Of a DNA stretch of 6,030 nt, positions 1 to 5,736 are shown piece after piece. The notes under the pieces are model-generated. The model searched no databases and was not told the origin of the DNA. It saw only the letters and a list, made by a program, of their open reading frames with translations. This DNA comes from an uncultured Clostridia bacterium (GTDB lineage: Bacteria; Bacillota; Clostridia; Christensenellales; UBA1242). The position numbers and the translations under genes were made by a program. The stretch spans positions 1 to 6,030 of the forward strand of contig CAMOCI010000042.1 in assembly GCA_946610635.1 (NCBI GenBank). The letters run 5' to 3'. Every line of letters begins with the position of its first letter. The stretch's first letter is position 1.

Positions 1-20
1 ATTATTTTATTAAAAAATTG

Positions 21-34
21 TATAATAAAAGTAT
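21..34 (+). promoter_or_regulatory. recD2 -10 element, probable leaderless start
   Basis: A perfect TATAAT lies at 21-26 and the recD2 ATG begins at 35, eight bases later, so transcription would start at or within a couple of bases of the start codon. There is no purine-rich Shine-Dalgarno in the interval. A -35 at normal spacing would fall on or beyond the left edge of the window and cannot be judged. Confidence 0.6.
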
Positions 35-2272
35 ATGCTAGTTGCTGGTAAGATTGAAAGTATAGTTTTTAGAAACGAAGAGAATAGTTATAGTGTTGTA
101 AAAATCTCATCTCATGGTGAGGTTTTAACTTGTGTTGGTAAATTTCCTAGTATTAATGTTGGCGAAAGAGTTGAAATTGAAGGTACGATTGTAAAAAACA
201 ACAAATATGGCGAACAAATTAGTGCCACAAGCGTTAAAGTTTTGCCACCTGATGATATAGAAGGAATAAAAAAATATCTATCAAGTGGGCTTATAAAAGG
301 CATTGGTATTGTAACAGCAAACAACATAGTTAATTATTTTGGTAAAGATACTTTGACTATTATTGAATTTTCTCCATTAAGGCTTGCAGAAGTTAAGGGA
401 GTTAGCAAAGATAAAGCACTATCCATTGCAAATGCATTTAATGAAGTAAGAAATATGCAAAATACTGTTATGTTTTTGCAAAACTATGATATTTCTACAA
501 ACATGGCAGTTAAAATATACAAAACATATTTTGATAAAACGGAGGAAATTTTAAAAACAAACCCATATAAACTTGTAGAAGATATAGATGGTATTGGTTT
601 TTTGTCAGCCGATAAAATTGCTCAAAAATTAGGTTTACCACAAGATAGCCCGTTTAGATTTAGGGCAGGTATTTTGTATGCGCTGAAACAAAATAGTGAG
701 AGAAATGGCAATACCTATTTAAAAAAAGACGATTTGGTACAAGAAGTTTATAATTTGCTTAAAGTTGAAAGCGATTATAACACAAAAATTGATGATATTT
801 TGATGCAGTTATCTATTGAGTGTGTTATAAAAGAATTTATTCAAGAAGATGCACAATGTGTAATGCTAACAAATATGTATTTTATGGAGCAAAGTATTGC
901 ACAAAAATTGCTGCGTTTAAAAAATGATTATTTTGGACAACAATTAGATTTAACTGATGACATTAAAGAATATGAATTTAAAAATGATATTAAACTTCAC
1001 AGCAAACAGGCAAGTGCAGTTGATACTGCCGTTAATAATGGGGTTAGTGTTATAACAGGTGGGCCTGGTACAGGTAAAACAACAATAATCAAATGTGTTT
1101 TACACTGCTTTAAAAAACAGCATAAAAAATGCATTTTGCTGGCTCCAACTGGCAGGGCTGCCAAAAGATTAAGTGAAAGTACTGGCGAAAATGCAAGCAC
1201 AATTCATAGAGCATTAGATTTAGATTTTAAAAATGGTAATGGTGCATTTTTTACAAAAAATGAAAGCAATCCATTAAGTGAAGATGTTGTTATTGTTGAC
1301 GAAGTTAGTATGGTTGATAGCCAACTTATGTTTAACCTATTAAAAGCAATAAAAAGAAATGCTCAACTAATATTAGTGGGCGATAAGGACCAACTGCCAA
1401 GTGTTGGTGCTGGCAATGTTTTAGGTGATATTTTGCAAAGTGGTGTTGTGCCAGTTGTAGAACTAACAGAAATTTATAGGCAAGATTCAAAAAGCTATAT
1501 AATAACAAATGCACATTTAATAAACACAGGCAAAATGCCAATTTTAGATAACACAAGCAAAGACTTCTTTTTTGAAAATAAGGTTGACCCTACCGAAATG
1601 CTACACACTTGCGTAAGTTTGGTTACATTAAGGCTACCACACTTTTTAAAGATTGATGCTGGCAAAATTCAAGTACTTGCGCCTATTAAAGCAGGCGTTT
1701 GCGGCGTTGATAACTTAAACAAAGAACTTCAAAAAATGATTAATCCATCAAAGTTAGGCAGCAGCGAAATTGTAACAGAACATGTTATTTTTAGGACAGG
1801 TGACAAGGTTATGCAAACTGTTAATAACTATGAACAAACTTGGACAAGAATTAGTGAAGATGGTATAATCGAGTACGGGCAAGGTGTGTTTAATGGCGAT
1901 AGTGGAATTATAGAAGATATATCAAAACACACTGGGGAAGTTGTTGTTTTGTTTGAAGATGGCAGAAAAGCAATATATTCAAGAGAAAATATATTTGAAC
2001 TTATGCTTTCGTATGCTATAACAATTCACAAAAGTCAGGGTAGTGAGTTTGATGTTGTTGTTATCCCAGTTATTAGTGGGGCTAGTATAATACTTACAAA
2101 AAACCTTCTTTACACAGCTGTTACACGTGCAAAAAAATTGGTTGTGCTTGTTGGTTCTAAACAAAACATAGCACGTATGGTGCATAATAACTATACCGTA
2201 AAGCGTTACAGTATGCTTAAACAATTTTTACTTGATGAACAACAAAATTATGATGATTTATTTAAAAATTAA
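35..2272 (+). CDS. recD2: RecD2-type ATP-dependent 5'-3' DNA helicase (SF1B)
   Basis: This is a stand-alone RecD-like helicase of 745 residues, within the family range (the Bacillus YrrC and Deinococcus RecD2 proteins are roughly 700-800). RecD2 enzymes unwind DNA 5' to 3' using ATP and act in repair and replication-fork maintenance without RecB or RecC. Residues 1 to about 75 form the N-terminal OB-like region. Helix-hairpin-helix segments lie near 88-99 (GIGIVTANNIV), 121-131 and 185-200 (DGIGFLSADKIAQKLG). Helicase motifs are complete: Q-motif region LHSKQ 321-325, Walker A GGPGTGKTT 342-350 (K348), Ia APTGRAAKRL 370-379, DEVSMVD from D422/E423, motif III VGDKDQLPSVG from 448, motif IV ELTEIYRQ 476-483 (R482), YAITIHKSQGSEFD from 660, and motif VI YTAVTRAK 693-700 (arginine finger R698). 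The start fits the family N-terminus and sits just after a -10 box. The gene stands alone and converges on the HD gene. Confidence 0.96.
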   Translation: MLVAGKIESIVFRNEENSYSVVKISSHGEVLTCVGKFPSINVGERVEIEGTIVKNNKYGEQISATSVKVLPPDDIEGIKKYLSSGLIKGIGIVTANNIVNYFGKDTLTIIEFSPLRLAEVKGVSKDKALSIANAFNEVRNMQNTVMFLQNYDISTNMAVKIYKTYFDKTEEILKTNPYKLVEDIDGIGFLSADKIAQKLGLPQDSPFRFRAGILYALKQNSERNGNTYLKKDDLVQEVYNLLKVESDYNTKIDDILMQLSIECVIKEFIQEDAQCVMLTNMYFMEQSIAQKLLRLKNDYFGQQLDLTDDIKEYEFKNDIKLHSKQASAVDTAVNNGVSVITGGPGTGKTTIIKCVLHCFKKQHKKCILLAPTGRAAKRLSESTGENASTIHRALDLDFKNGNGAFFTKNESNPLSEDVVIVDEVSMVDSQLMFNLLKAIKRNAQLILVGDKDQLPSVGAGNVLGDILQSGVVPVVELTEIYRQDSKSYIITNAHLINTGKMPILDNTSKDFFFENKVDPTEMLHTCVSLVTLRLPHFLKIDAGKIQVLAPIKAGVCGVDNLNKELQKMINPSKLGSSEIVTEHVIFRTGDKVMQTVNNYEQTWTRISEDGIIEYGQGVFNGDSGIIEDISKHTGEVVVLFEDGRKAIYSRENIFELMLSYAITIHKSQGSEFDVVVIPVISGASIILTKNLLYTAVTRAKKLVVLVGSKQNIARMVHNNYTVKRYSMLKQFLLDEQQNYDDLFKN

Positions 2273-2282
2273 TAATCAACAA

Positions 2283-2308
2283 AAAATGATAGATAATTCT
2301 ATCATTTT
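2283..2308. terminator. Bidirectional terminator between recD2 and the HD gene
   Basis: An 11-bp perfect inverted repeat (arms 2283-2293 and 2298-2308, loop TAAT) starts 10 bases after the recD2 stop. Its other end lies one base beyond the HD gene stop. On the plus strand the stem is followed by a T-rich tract broken by A and G. On the minus strand it runs into six T's. It probably ends both convergent transcripts. Confidence 0.8.
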
Positions 2309-2309
2309 A

Positions 2310-2882
2310 TTATTTTTGTTTTATAGTAGTTTTTTGCATTATCTCAATTTGATTTTTAATAGCATTAGCAAGTTTTTGCTGAGATTTTGTTAAAGCTCTT
2401 CGTTTTTCTAAATAATCTAAAATATAAATTGTATCATTAATAGTTCTGTATTTTTTTTCTTCTGTGCAACTTTTCATATCGCATAAATTATCAAGTCTAT
2501 CAGCAAGTTTAATTGTTAAAGCATAATTTGTCATTTTTTCCATTTTTTCTGCCAAATATTGAGCCTTGCCTTTGTAATTGCAAGCATATTTTGCGGTGGT
2601 TAATTCCAAAACCAAACTTGCAACGTATTCGCCAAAATTCTCTGCAAGTTCTCTATAACTTGTATAGGTATCTTCTAATGTATCATGTAGTAATGCAGCA
2701 GCTAGCAAAATTTTTTTATTTGTACTATATTTCCCTTTGTATTCATCAACTATTTTTGCAACTCTTATAGGGTGAACAATGTAATCATCTCCACCTTCTC
2801 TTTTTTGTCCTTCATGCTTTTTGGTTGCAAATTTTAAAACATCTTCAATGTTAAAATCTTTATCTAATTTTATAACAGTCAT
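2310..2882 (-). CDS. Stand-alone HD-domain (p)ppGpp hydrolase-like protein (SpoT/MESH1 type)
   Basis: The 190-residue protein consists almost entirely of the metal-dependent HD hydrolase fold found at the N-terminus of RelA/SpoT proteins and in small alarmone hydrolases. That family removes the 3' pyrophosphate from (p)ppGpp in the cytoplasm. Visible family residues are R28, H37 in YIVHP, H66-D67 in LLHDTLEDT with E70-D71, and D128 and N132 in KLADRLDNL. They match the metal-binding and catalytic set of the Rel hydrolase site with the same local spacing, so activity is plausible. There is no synthetase, TGS or ACT region and too little length for one; the C-terminal 50 residues are Lys-rich helix. 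The gene has its own promoter and Shine-Dalgarno, so the ATG is well supported, and it converges on recD2. (p)ppGpp as substrate is family inference; another nucleotide is possible. Confidence 0.87.
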   Translation of the reverse strand: MTVIKLDKDFNIEDVLKFATKKHEGQKREGGDDYIVHPIRVAKIVDEYKGKYSTNKKILLAAALLHDTLEDTYTSYRELAENFGEYVASLVLELTTAKYACNYKGKAQYLAEKMEKMTNYALTIKLADRLDNLCDMKSCTEEKKYRTINDTIYILDYLEKRRALTKSQQKLANAIKNQIEIMQKTTIKQK

Positions 2883-2887
2883 ATAAA

Positions 2888-2892
2888 CCTCT
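2888..2892 (-). promoter_or_regulatory. Shine-Dalgarno of the HD gene
   Basis: On the minus strand AGAGG lies five bases before the HD gene ATG. It is the only clear Shine-Dalgarno before a protein gene in this window, and it fixes the start at 2882. Confidence 0.7.
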
Positions 2893-2900
2893 ATAAACTT

Positions 2901-2929
2901 ATTCTACAACTATAAGTAAATATTGTCAA
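2901..2929 (-). promoter_or_regulatory. SigA-type promoter of the HD gene
   Basis: On the minus strand a perfect -35 TTGACA (2929-2924) is followed by a 17-bp spacer and the -10 TAGAAT (2906-2901). The predicted transcription start near 2894 leaves a leader of roughly a dozen bases that contains the Shine-Dalgarno. The promoter begins just past the terminator of the upstream gene, so the HD gene is transcribed separately. Confidence 0.8.
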
Positions 2930-2940
2930 TATGGTATTTA

Positions 2941-2986
2941 TAAAAAAAGAGCTAAAATTAATCCGTATGGTTAAAAATTTGCTCTT
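2941..2986 (-). terminator. Long hairpin terminator of the 173-residue protein gene
   Basis: On the minus strand the outer arms AAGAGC (2986-2981) and GCTCTT (2952-2947) pair and are followed by five T's. Inside, TTAACC (2974-2969) and GGATTAA (2964-2958) form a second stem around an ATAC loop with one bulged A. The structure lies about 18 bases past the stop codon. It is larger than the other terminators here, but intrinsic termination is the simplest role. Confidence 0.75.
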
Positions 2987-3003
2987 CTTATTATTAGCAA
3001 TAG

Positions 3004-3525
3004 TTAAAAGTTATATTCTTTAACATTTAACTTACACAAAGTAATATTATATCTTTCTTTTGCAGGCAATATTTGTACATTTAAGTCTTTGTCAATTTTG
3101 TAAAAGTCTATATCGTTTGCCATCACATCACAATTAGTTGTCTTGTACTTACTAGCAATATTATTTAAAATAGTAATTGCTTGCTCTTTTGTATAAGACT
3201 TTTGCTTTAATTGTTTTAAAAGAATTTTTTCATCTATCTTTGAAATAATCAGTTCCGTAGGAGTTAAATCATTACATTTAAGATGTAAAGCATTTCTTTC
3301 TTTTGCTATATAAGCATATCTTCTTATTAACATATGAACAAGTTTTAAATAGTTATTTTTTATGTAATCTTTACTAAAAGCGTATGATAAATTTTGAGCT
3401 CTTAAATGAGTTCTGTACATATCTAATTTTTTTATAATTTCTTCAATTTCTTTTTTATCAGTAGTGCCAAACTCGTTTAATAATTTAATTTTTGTTTCAT
3501 TATCTAATTTTTGTTTCTTTTTCAT
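3004..3525 (-). CDS. Uncharacterised basic, helix-rich protein (173 residues)
   Basis: I do not recognise this protein. It is rich in Lys, Asn, Ile and Leu, appears largely helical, and has no signal peptide, membrane segment, Cys pair motif or nucleotide-binding loop. The first half (KKEIEEIIKKLDMYRTHL, then LVHMLIRRYAYIAKERNAL) suggests charged amphipathic helices. The segment LTPTELIISKIDEKILLKQL suggests a further helical pair, and the C-terminal 45 residues look more strand-like. A longer frame opens at an ATG at 3543. I chose the in-frame ATG at 3525 (MKKKQKLD) because TTGACA and TACAAT lie upstream of it, with the -10 ending six bases before this ATG, so the earlier ATG would sit inside the promoter spacer. 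Normal composition, a promoter and a terminator argue that it is a real gene. It is likely cytoplasmic; nucleic-acid binding is possible from the charge but unproven. Confidence 0.72.
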   Translation of the reverse strand: MKKKQKLDNETKIKLLNEFGTTDKKEIEEIIKKLDMYRTHLRAQNLSYAFSKDYIKNNYLKLVHMLIRRYAYIAKERNALHLKCNDLTPTELIISKIDEKILLKQLKQKSYTKEQAITILNNIASKYKTTNCDVMANDIDFYKIDKDLNVQILPAKERYNITLCKLNVKEYNF

Positions 3526-3531
3526 ATTCAA

Positions 3532-3560
3532 ATTGTATAACATTAAATTTTAAATGTCAA
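3532..3560 (-). promoter_or_regulatory. Promoter of the 173-residue protein gene, leaderless type
   Basis: On the minus strand TTGACA (3560-3555), a 17-bp spacer and TACAAT (3537-3532) form a near-consensus promoter. Six bases later is the ATG at 3525, placing +1 at the A of the start codon. No Shine-Dalgarno is present. This decides the start of the gene. Confidence 0.75.
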
Positions 3561-3577
3561 ATATCAAAAGTTATTTA

Positions 3578-3599
3578 TTGTAATAAAATTGTAATAAAG
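3578..3599. repeat. Two tandem 11-bp units
   Basis: TTGTAATAAAA at 3578-3588 is followed directly by TTGTAATAAAG at 3589-3599. In such AT-rich spacer this may be chance or slippage; no function is evident. The rest of the spacer between the 173-residue gene promoter and the tRNA terminator shows nothing else. Confidence 0.35.
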
Positions 3600-3657
3600 T
3601 CATATTGTTTTAATTTATTTTATAAATTGTAAAAATATATTTGTAAGTTAAGTGTAC

Positions 3658-3683
3658 AAAAAAAACTGCATTTCTGCAGTTTT
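3658..3683 (-). terminator. tRNA-His terminator with GAAA tetraloop
   Basis: On the minus strand a perfect 9-bp stem, AAAACTGCA with TGCAGTTTT, closes a GAAA loop (a GNRA tetraloop). Four more T's follow, giving eight T's in a row. It begins two bases after the encoded CCA end of the tRNA. Confidence 0.9.
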
Positions 3684-3685
3684 AC

Positions 3686-3762
3686 TGGGGTGGAATAAGG
3701 GGCTCGAACCCTTGACCCTTAGTGCCACAAACTAATGCGCTACCAACTGCGCCAATTCCACC
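3686..3762 (-). tRNA. tRNA-His (GTG anticodon)
   Basis: The cloverleaf is complete on the minus strand. The acceptor GTGGAAT pairs with ATTCCAC, the D stem is GCGC/GCGC around AGTTGGTA, and the anticodon stem is TTAGT/ACTAA with loop TTGTGGC (anticodon GTG). The variable loop is five bases, and the T stem AAGGG/CCCTT holds loop TTCGAGC. The extra 5' G (position -1, included here as 3762) opposite discriminator C73 is the hallmark identity pair of bacterial tRNA-His. The CCA end is encoded (3688-3686). It is a single-gene unit with its own promoter and terminator. Confidence 0.98.
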
Positions 3763-3773
3763 ACACGCGAGTT

Positions 3774-3802
3774 ATTATATATTATTTTTTTTGTTTTGTC
3801 AA
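3774..3802 (-). promoter_or_regulatory. Consensus SigA promoter of tRNA-His
   Basis: On the minus strand a perfect TTGACA (3802-3797), a 17-bp spacer and a perfect TATAAT (3779-3774) lie upstream of the tRNA. The predicted start near 3767 leaves a 5' leader of only about five bases for RNase P to remove. Confidence 0.92.
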
Positions 3803-3950
3803 TGTTTTGATAATATATTTTGTTTGTATTTTTTATAATAATTTATTTTTAAAATATAAAATGATACGTTATGTAAAATTAATTTATGCACAAAAATACG
3901 TCAAAAATTAGATAAACAGTAGCTTAACATTTTATTATTTTTATTTTATA

Positions 3951-3965
3951 TGTTATAATACAACT
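3951..3965 (+). promoter_or_regulatory. Extended -10 promoter of the yugP-like gene, leaderless type
   Basis: TGTTATAAT at 3951-3959 is a perfect extended -10 (TGnTATAAT). Six bases then separate it from the ATG at 3966, so +1 is predicted at the start codon. There is no good -35 at 17 bp (TTTATT), which an extended -10 can compensate for. No Shine-Dalgarno is present. The rest of 3803-3950 is AT-rich spacer where I see no gene. Confidence 0.75.
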
Positions 3966-4673
3966 ATGTTTAATTATATATTGATAGGTATTTTTGCAAT
4001 CTTGTTTATAGTAATGCTAATATTTTCAAAAACCAGTTATGCAAGAGTTGTAAAAATTTACAAAAAGTATGATAACGAGTTTGTTTATTGTGGGCTTAAT
4101 GGCTACCAATTTTGCTTGTTTATGATTCAAAAACTAGGGTTAAAAACTCAGATTATGCTTATTGATGGTGAACTAAAAGAATGTTATGTACCAAAACAAA
4201 ATGTGGTTTACATAACAAACCATAGCGCACAAACAAGCAGTGTATCTAGCATTTGTATTTGTGCACACGAGCTTGGACATGCATATCAAAACAAAACAAA
4301 AACGGGATTATTTGTTTTTCAAAGAATTTTAAACGTATTAAGTCAAATACTTTTAATATTTTTTCCATTTATGATTATAGCGGGAATTATTTTATTATTC
4401 TTTGAAAATTTGTTTGATATTGGCACTGCATTATTAATAGGTGCATTAGCAACGCCACTTGTTGCATATTTATTAAAAGTTTTCACTTTACCTATGGAAA
4501 TGCAGGCTAGCAAAATTGCTTACAAATTTTTAAAAGATAATAATGTGTTATCTAGTGATGAATTAAAACATGGCAAAAAAGTTTTAAATGCAGCAATAGG
4601 CACGTATGTTGCAAATTTATTTTCGCCTGTTTTTGGATTTTTTAGAGCTATAAGCAGGTTGTTTGGTAGATAA
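3966..4673 (+). CDS. yugP: YugP-type membrane zinc metallopeptidase (Zn_peptidase_2 family)
   Basis: The 235-residue protein matches the layout of YugP-type neutral zinc metallopeptidases. An N-terminal membrane helix (about 3-20) is followed by a soluble segment with the zinc-binding HExxH motif, AHELGHAYQ, with H101, E102 and H105. A hydrophobic hairpin follows (about 124-146 and 151-172). The LPMEMQAS segment has E178 as probable third zinc ligand, and the C-terminal KVLNAAIGTYVANLF is typical of the family. Family members usually have EFDAS where this has EMQAS, so an Asp is replaced by Gln180. The predicted role is proteolysis at the cytoplasmic membrane; the substrate is unknown even for well-studied relatives. 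It stands alone with its own leaderless-type promoter and converges on lepB. The gene name is given by family resemblance. Confidence 0.88.
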   Translation: MFNYILIGIFAILFIVMLIFSKTSYARVVKIYKKYDNEFVYCGLNGYQFCLFMIQKLGLKTQIMLIDGELKECYVPKQNVVYITNHSAQTSSVSSICICAHELGHAYQNKTKTGLFVFQRILNVLSQILLIFFPFMIIAGIILLFFENLFDIGTALLIGALATPLVAYLLKVFTLPMEMQASKIAYKFLKDNNVLSSDELKHGKKVLNAAIGTYVANLFSPVFGFFRAISRLFGR

Positions 4674-4700
4674 AAAATTAATTTTGAAGTGATTAATTTT
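4674..4700 (+). terminator. AT-only hairpin just after the yugP-like gene
   Basis: A 9-bp perfect inverted repeat (AAAATTAAT 4674-4682 and ATTAATTTT 4692-4700) begins directly at the stop codon. It has no G-C pairs and no T-run beyond the stem, so it is weak as a terminator. It may stabilise the mRNA end or act together with the stronger hairpin at 4799-4831. The spacer 4701-4798 is AT-rich with nothing else recognisable. Confidence 0.35.
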
Positions 4701-4798
4701 ATAAATATTCTCATATTAATTTTTTTGTTTAAAAAATTATTTGAAAATATTTATCAAGGATTTACATTTTAATATTAAAGTAATATATATTATTAACT

Positions 4799-4831
4799 AA
4801 AAATTACGCAAATAAATGCGTAATTTTTTTT
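4799..4831. terminator. Bidirectional terminator overlapping the 3' end of lepB
   Basis: A 12-bp perfect stem (arms 4799-4810 and 4817-4828, loop AATAAA) is followed on the plus strand by T's reaching 4831, eight T's in total. That makes it a strong terminator for the yugP-like transcript. On the minus strand it ends in five T's and serves lepB. The hairpin includes the last lepB codons (Ile-Thr-His-Leu-Phe-Ala) and its TAA stop. Confidence 0.82.
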
Positions 4832-5637
4832 GATAAAATTGAGTATATTGTACTGTTGCCAACCGCAACAAAATCTACTTTTGCAAGCACATCTTTTTGT
4901 TCTAGCGGGCCAAATACACTGCAATCGGTGCTATTTTCTCTGTTATCTCCCAGAAAGAAAACAAATCCTTGTGGTACAGTCAAAATATAAGTATCTAAAA
5001 CTTCGCTATATTTAACACTGTCAGCGTAATCAGTTGAATAATTCTTAAAAAATGTTGTGTCGCGTAGCCTTGCATCTTTTTCTTCTTCTGTCAAACTATC
5101 ATCAAGTAGTGTTTCACACCAACTTTCAAATCTCTGTTTGCTAGTGTTAAAGCCTCTATCTTTCCAATCATCAGCAGAAACAAAGCCACTATTAACTAAC
5201 AAATCAGGATTGTTTTTTAAATTATTATAATTATTCTCCATATAAGGCTCTTTTAAAATTTGCCCGTTAAGTAGAATATTGCCATCATGATAACAAATTG
5301 TATCGCCACCAACTGCGATAAGTCTTTTTATTGCATCAATATTTTCGCCAGCATTTTCATAATCTACAATAATAATATCCCCTTTTTTGGCATTTCTTAT
5401 TAAAGTATAGTATGCTATATCGTTTACATTAGTTTTTTTCGCGGTAGAATTTATTGTTGGGTACATACTAGCGCCAACAACTTCGGCGGTATAAAATGTT
5501 CTGTTTGTAATATAAACAAGTGCACAAAAAACCAAACAAGCTGTGAGTAAAACTGTTACAACCTGATTTAAAAGCAAAATATATTTTCTTGTAGTAATCT
5601 CGCCATTGGTTTTTGGATTGTATGTGTAATTTCTCAT
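4804..5637 (-). CDS. lepB: Type I signal peptidase (S26 family) with an inserted segment
   Basis: This enzyme removes signal peptides from exported proteins on the outer face of the cytoplasmic membrane, using a Ser/Lys dyad. A short cytoplasmic N-terminus precedes one membrane helix (about 20-43). Conserved boxes follow in order: GASMYPTI with nucleophile S57, KKGDIIIVDY 84-93, DAIKRLIAVGGD 101-112 with general base K104, and FLGDNRENSTDCSVFGPL 228-245. The last box normally reads GDNR..S.DSR.(F/W)G; here the Arg of DSR is replaced (DCS). At 277 residues it is much longer than Bacillus SipS (about 184). Most of the extra length is a hydrophilic, acidic stretch at about 133-212 between the Lys box and the last box. 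The single N-terminal membrane helix is the Gram-positive form. The ATG at 5637 lies six bases after the -10. Confidence 0.95.
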   Translation of the reverse strand: MRNYTYNPKTNGEITTRKYILLLNQVVTVLLTACLVFCALVYITNRTFYTAEVVGASMYPTINSTAKKTNVNDIAYYTLIRNAKKGDIIIVDYENAGENIDAIKRLIAVGGDTICYHDGNILLNGQILKEPYMENNYNNLKNNPDLLVNSGFVSADDWKDRGFNTSKQRFESWCETLLDDSLTEEEKDARLRDTTFFKNYSTDYADSVKYSEVLDTYILTVPQGFVFFLGDNRENSTDCSVFGPLEQKDVLAKVDFVAVGNSTIYSILSKKITHLFA

Positions 5638-5643
5638 AATTAT

Positions 5644-5672
5644 ATTATACTATTTTAAACATAAAAAAACAA
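5644..5672 (-). promoter_or_regulatory. lepB promoter, leaderless type
   Basis: On the minus strand TTGTTT (5672-5667), a 17-bp spacer and a perfect TATAAT (5649-5644) lie upstream of lepB. Six bases then lead to the ATG, so +1 falls on the start codon. No Shine-Dalgarno is visible. On the plus strand a TATACT (5646-5651) overlaps the same bases and could act as a divergent -10, but it has no clear -35. Confidence 0.75.
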
Positions 5673-5720
5673 ATAATTCACATATATGTACATTTTAATG
5701 TGCATTGACAAGTATCATTT

Positions 5721-5736
5721 TGTTAAAAATAAATTT
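5721..5736 (+). promoter_or_regulatory. Possible extended -10 of the zinc-ribbon gene
   Basis: TGTTAAAAAT at 5721-5730 resembles an extended -10, and it ends six to seven bases before the ATG at 5737. A perfect TTGACA at 5705-5710 lies too close (13-14 bp) for ideal spacing with it. The exact -10 is therefore uncertain. There is no Shine-Dalgarno before this ATG or before the in-frame ATG at 5686. Confidence 0.4.

Noticed and set aside
35..2272. recD2 considered as part of a RecBCD system or a phage/defence helicase.
   Set aside because: The N-terminal OB-like and helix-hairpin-helix regions and the absence of recB/recC neighbours mark it as the common chromosomal RecD2 type.
2513..2770. An 85-codon plus-strand frame antisense to the HD gene.
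   Set aside because: It lies entirely within a well-supported gene with conserved catalytic motifs, has low-complexity Leu/Cys/Phe-rich composition, and has no start signals. The same applies to the frames antisense to recD2 and lepB.
3578..3599. Tandem TTGTAATAAA units considered as an iteron, operator or start of a repeat array.
   Set aside because: Only two copies exist, there are no further copies nearby, and the composition is that of the surrounding spacer.
3861..3911. A 16-codon plus-strand frame (starts MIRYVKLIYA) upstream of the yugP-like gene, with a TATAAT at 3834-3839.
   Set aside because: There is no Shine-Dalgarno, no usable -35, and the -10 to ATG distance does not fit the leaderless pattern seen for the neighbours. 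Such short frames are expected by chance in AT-rich spacer.
3763..3965. The spacer between tRNA-His and the yugP-like gene considered as a riboswitch, T-box or integration site next to a tRNA.
   Set aside because: The tRNA is read away from this spacer, its 3' end faces an intact terminator, no integrase or duplicated tRNA end is present, and no G-C-bearing structured leader is visible.
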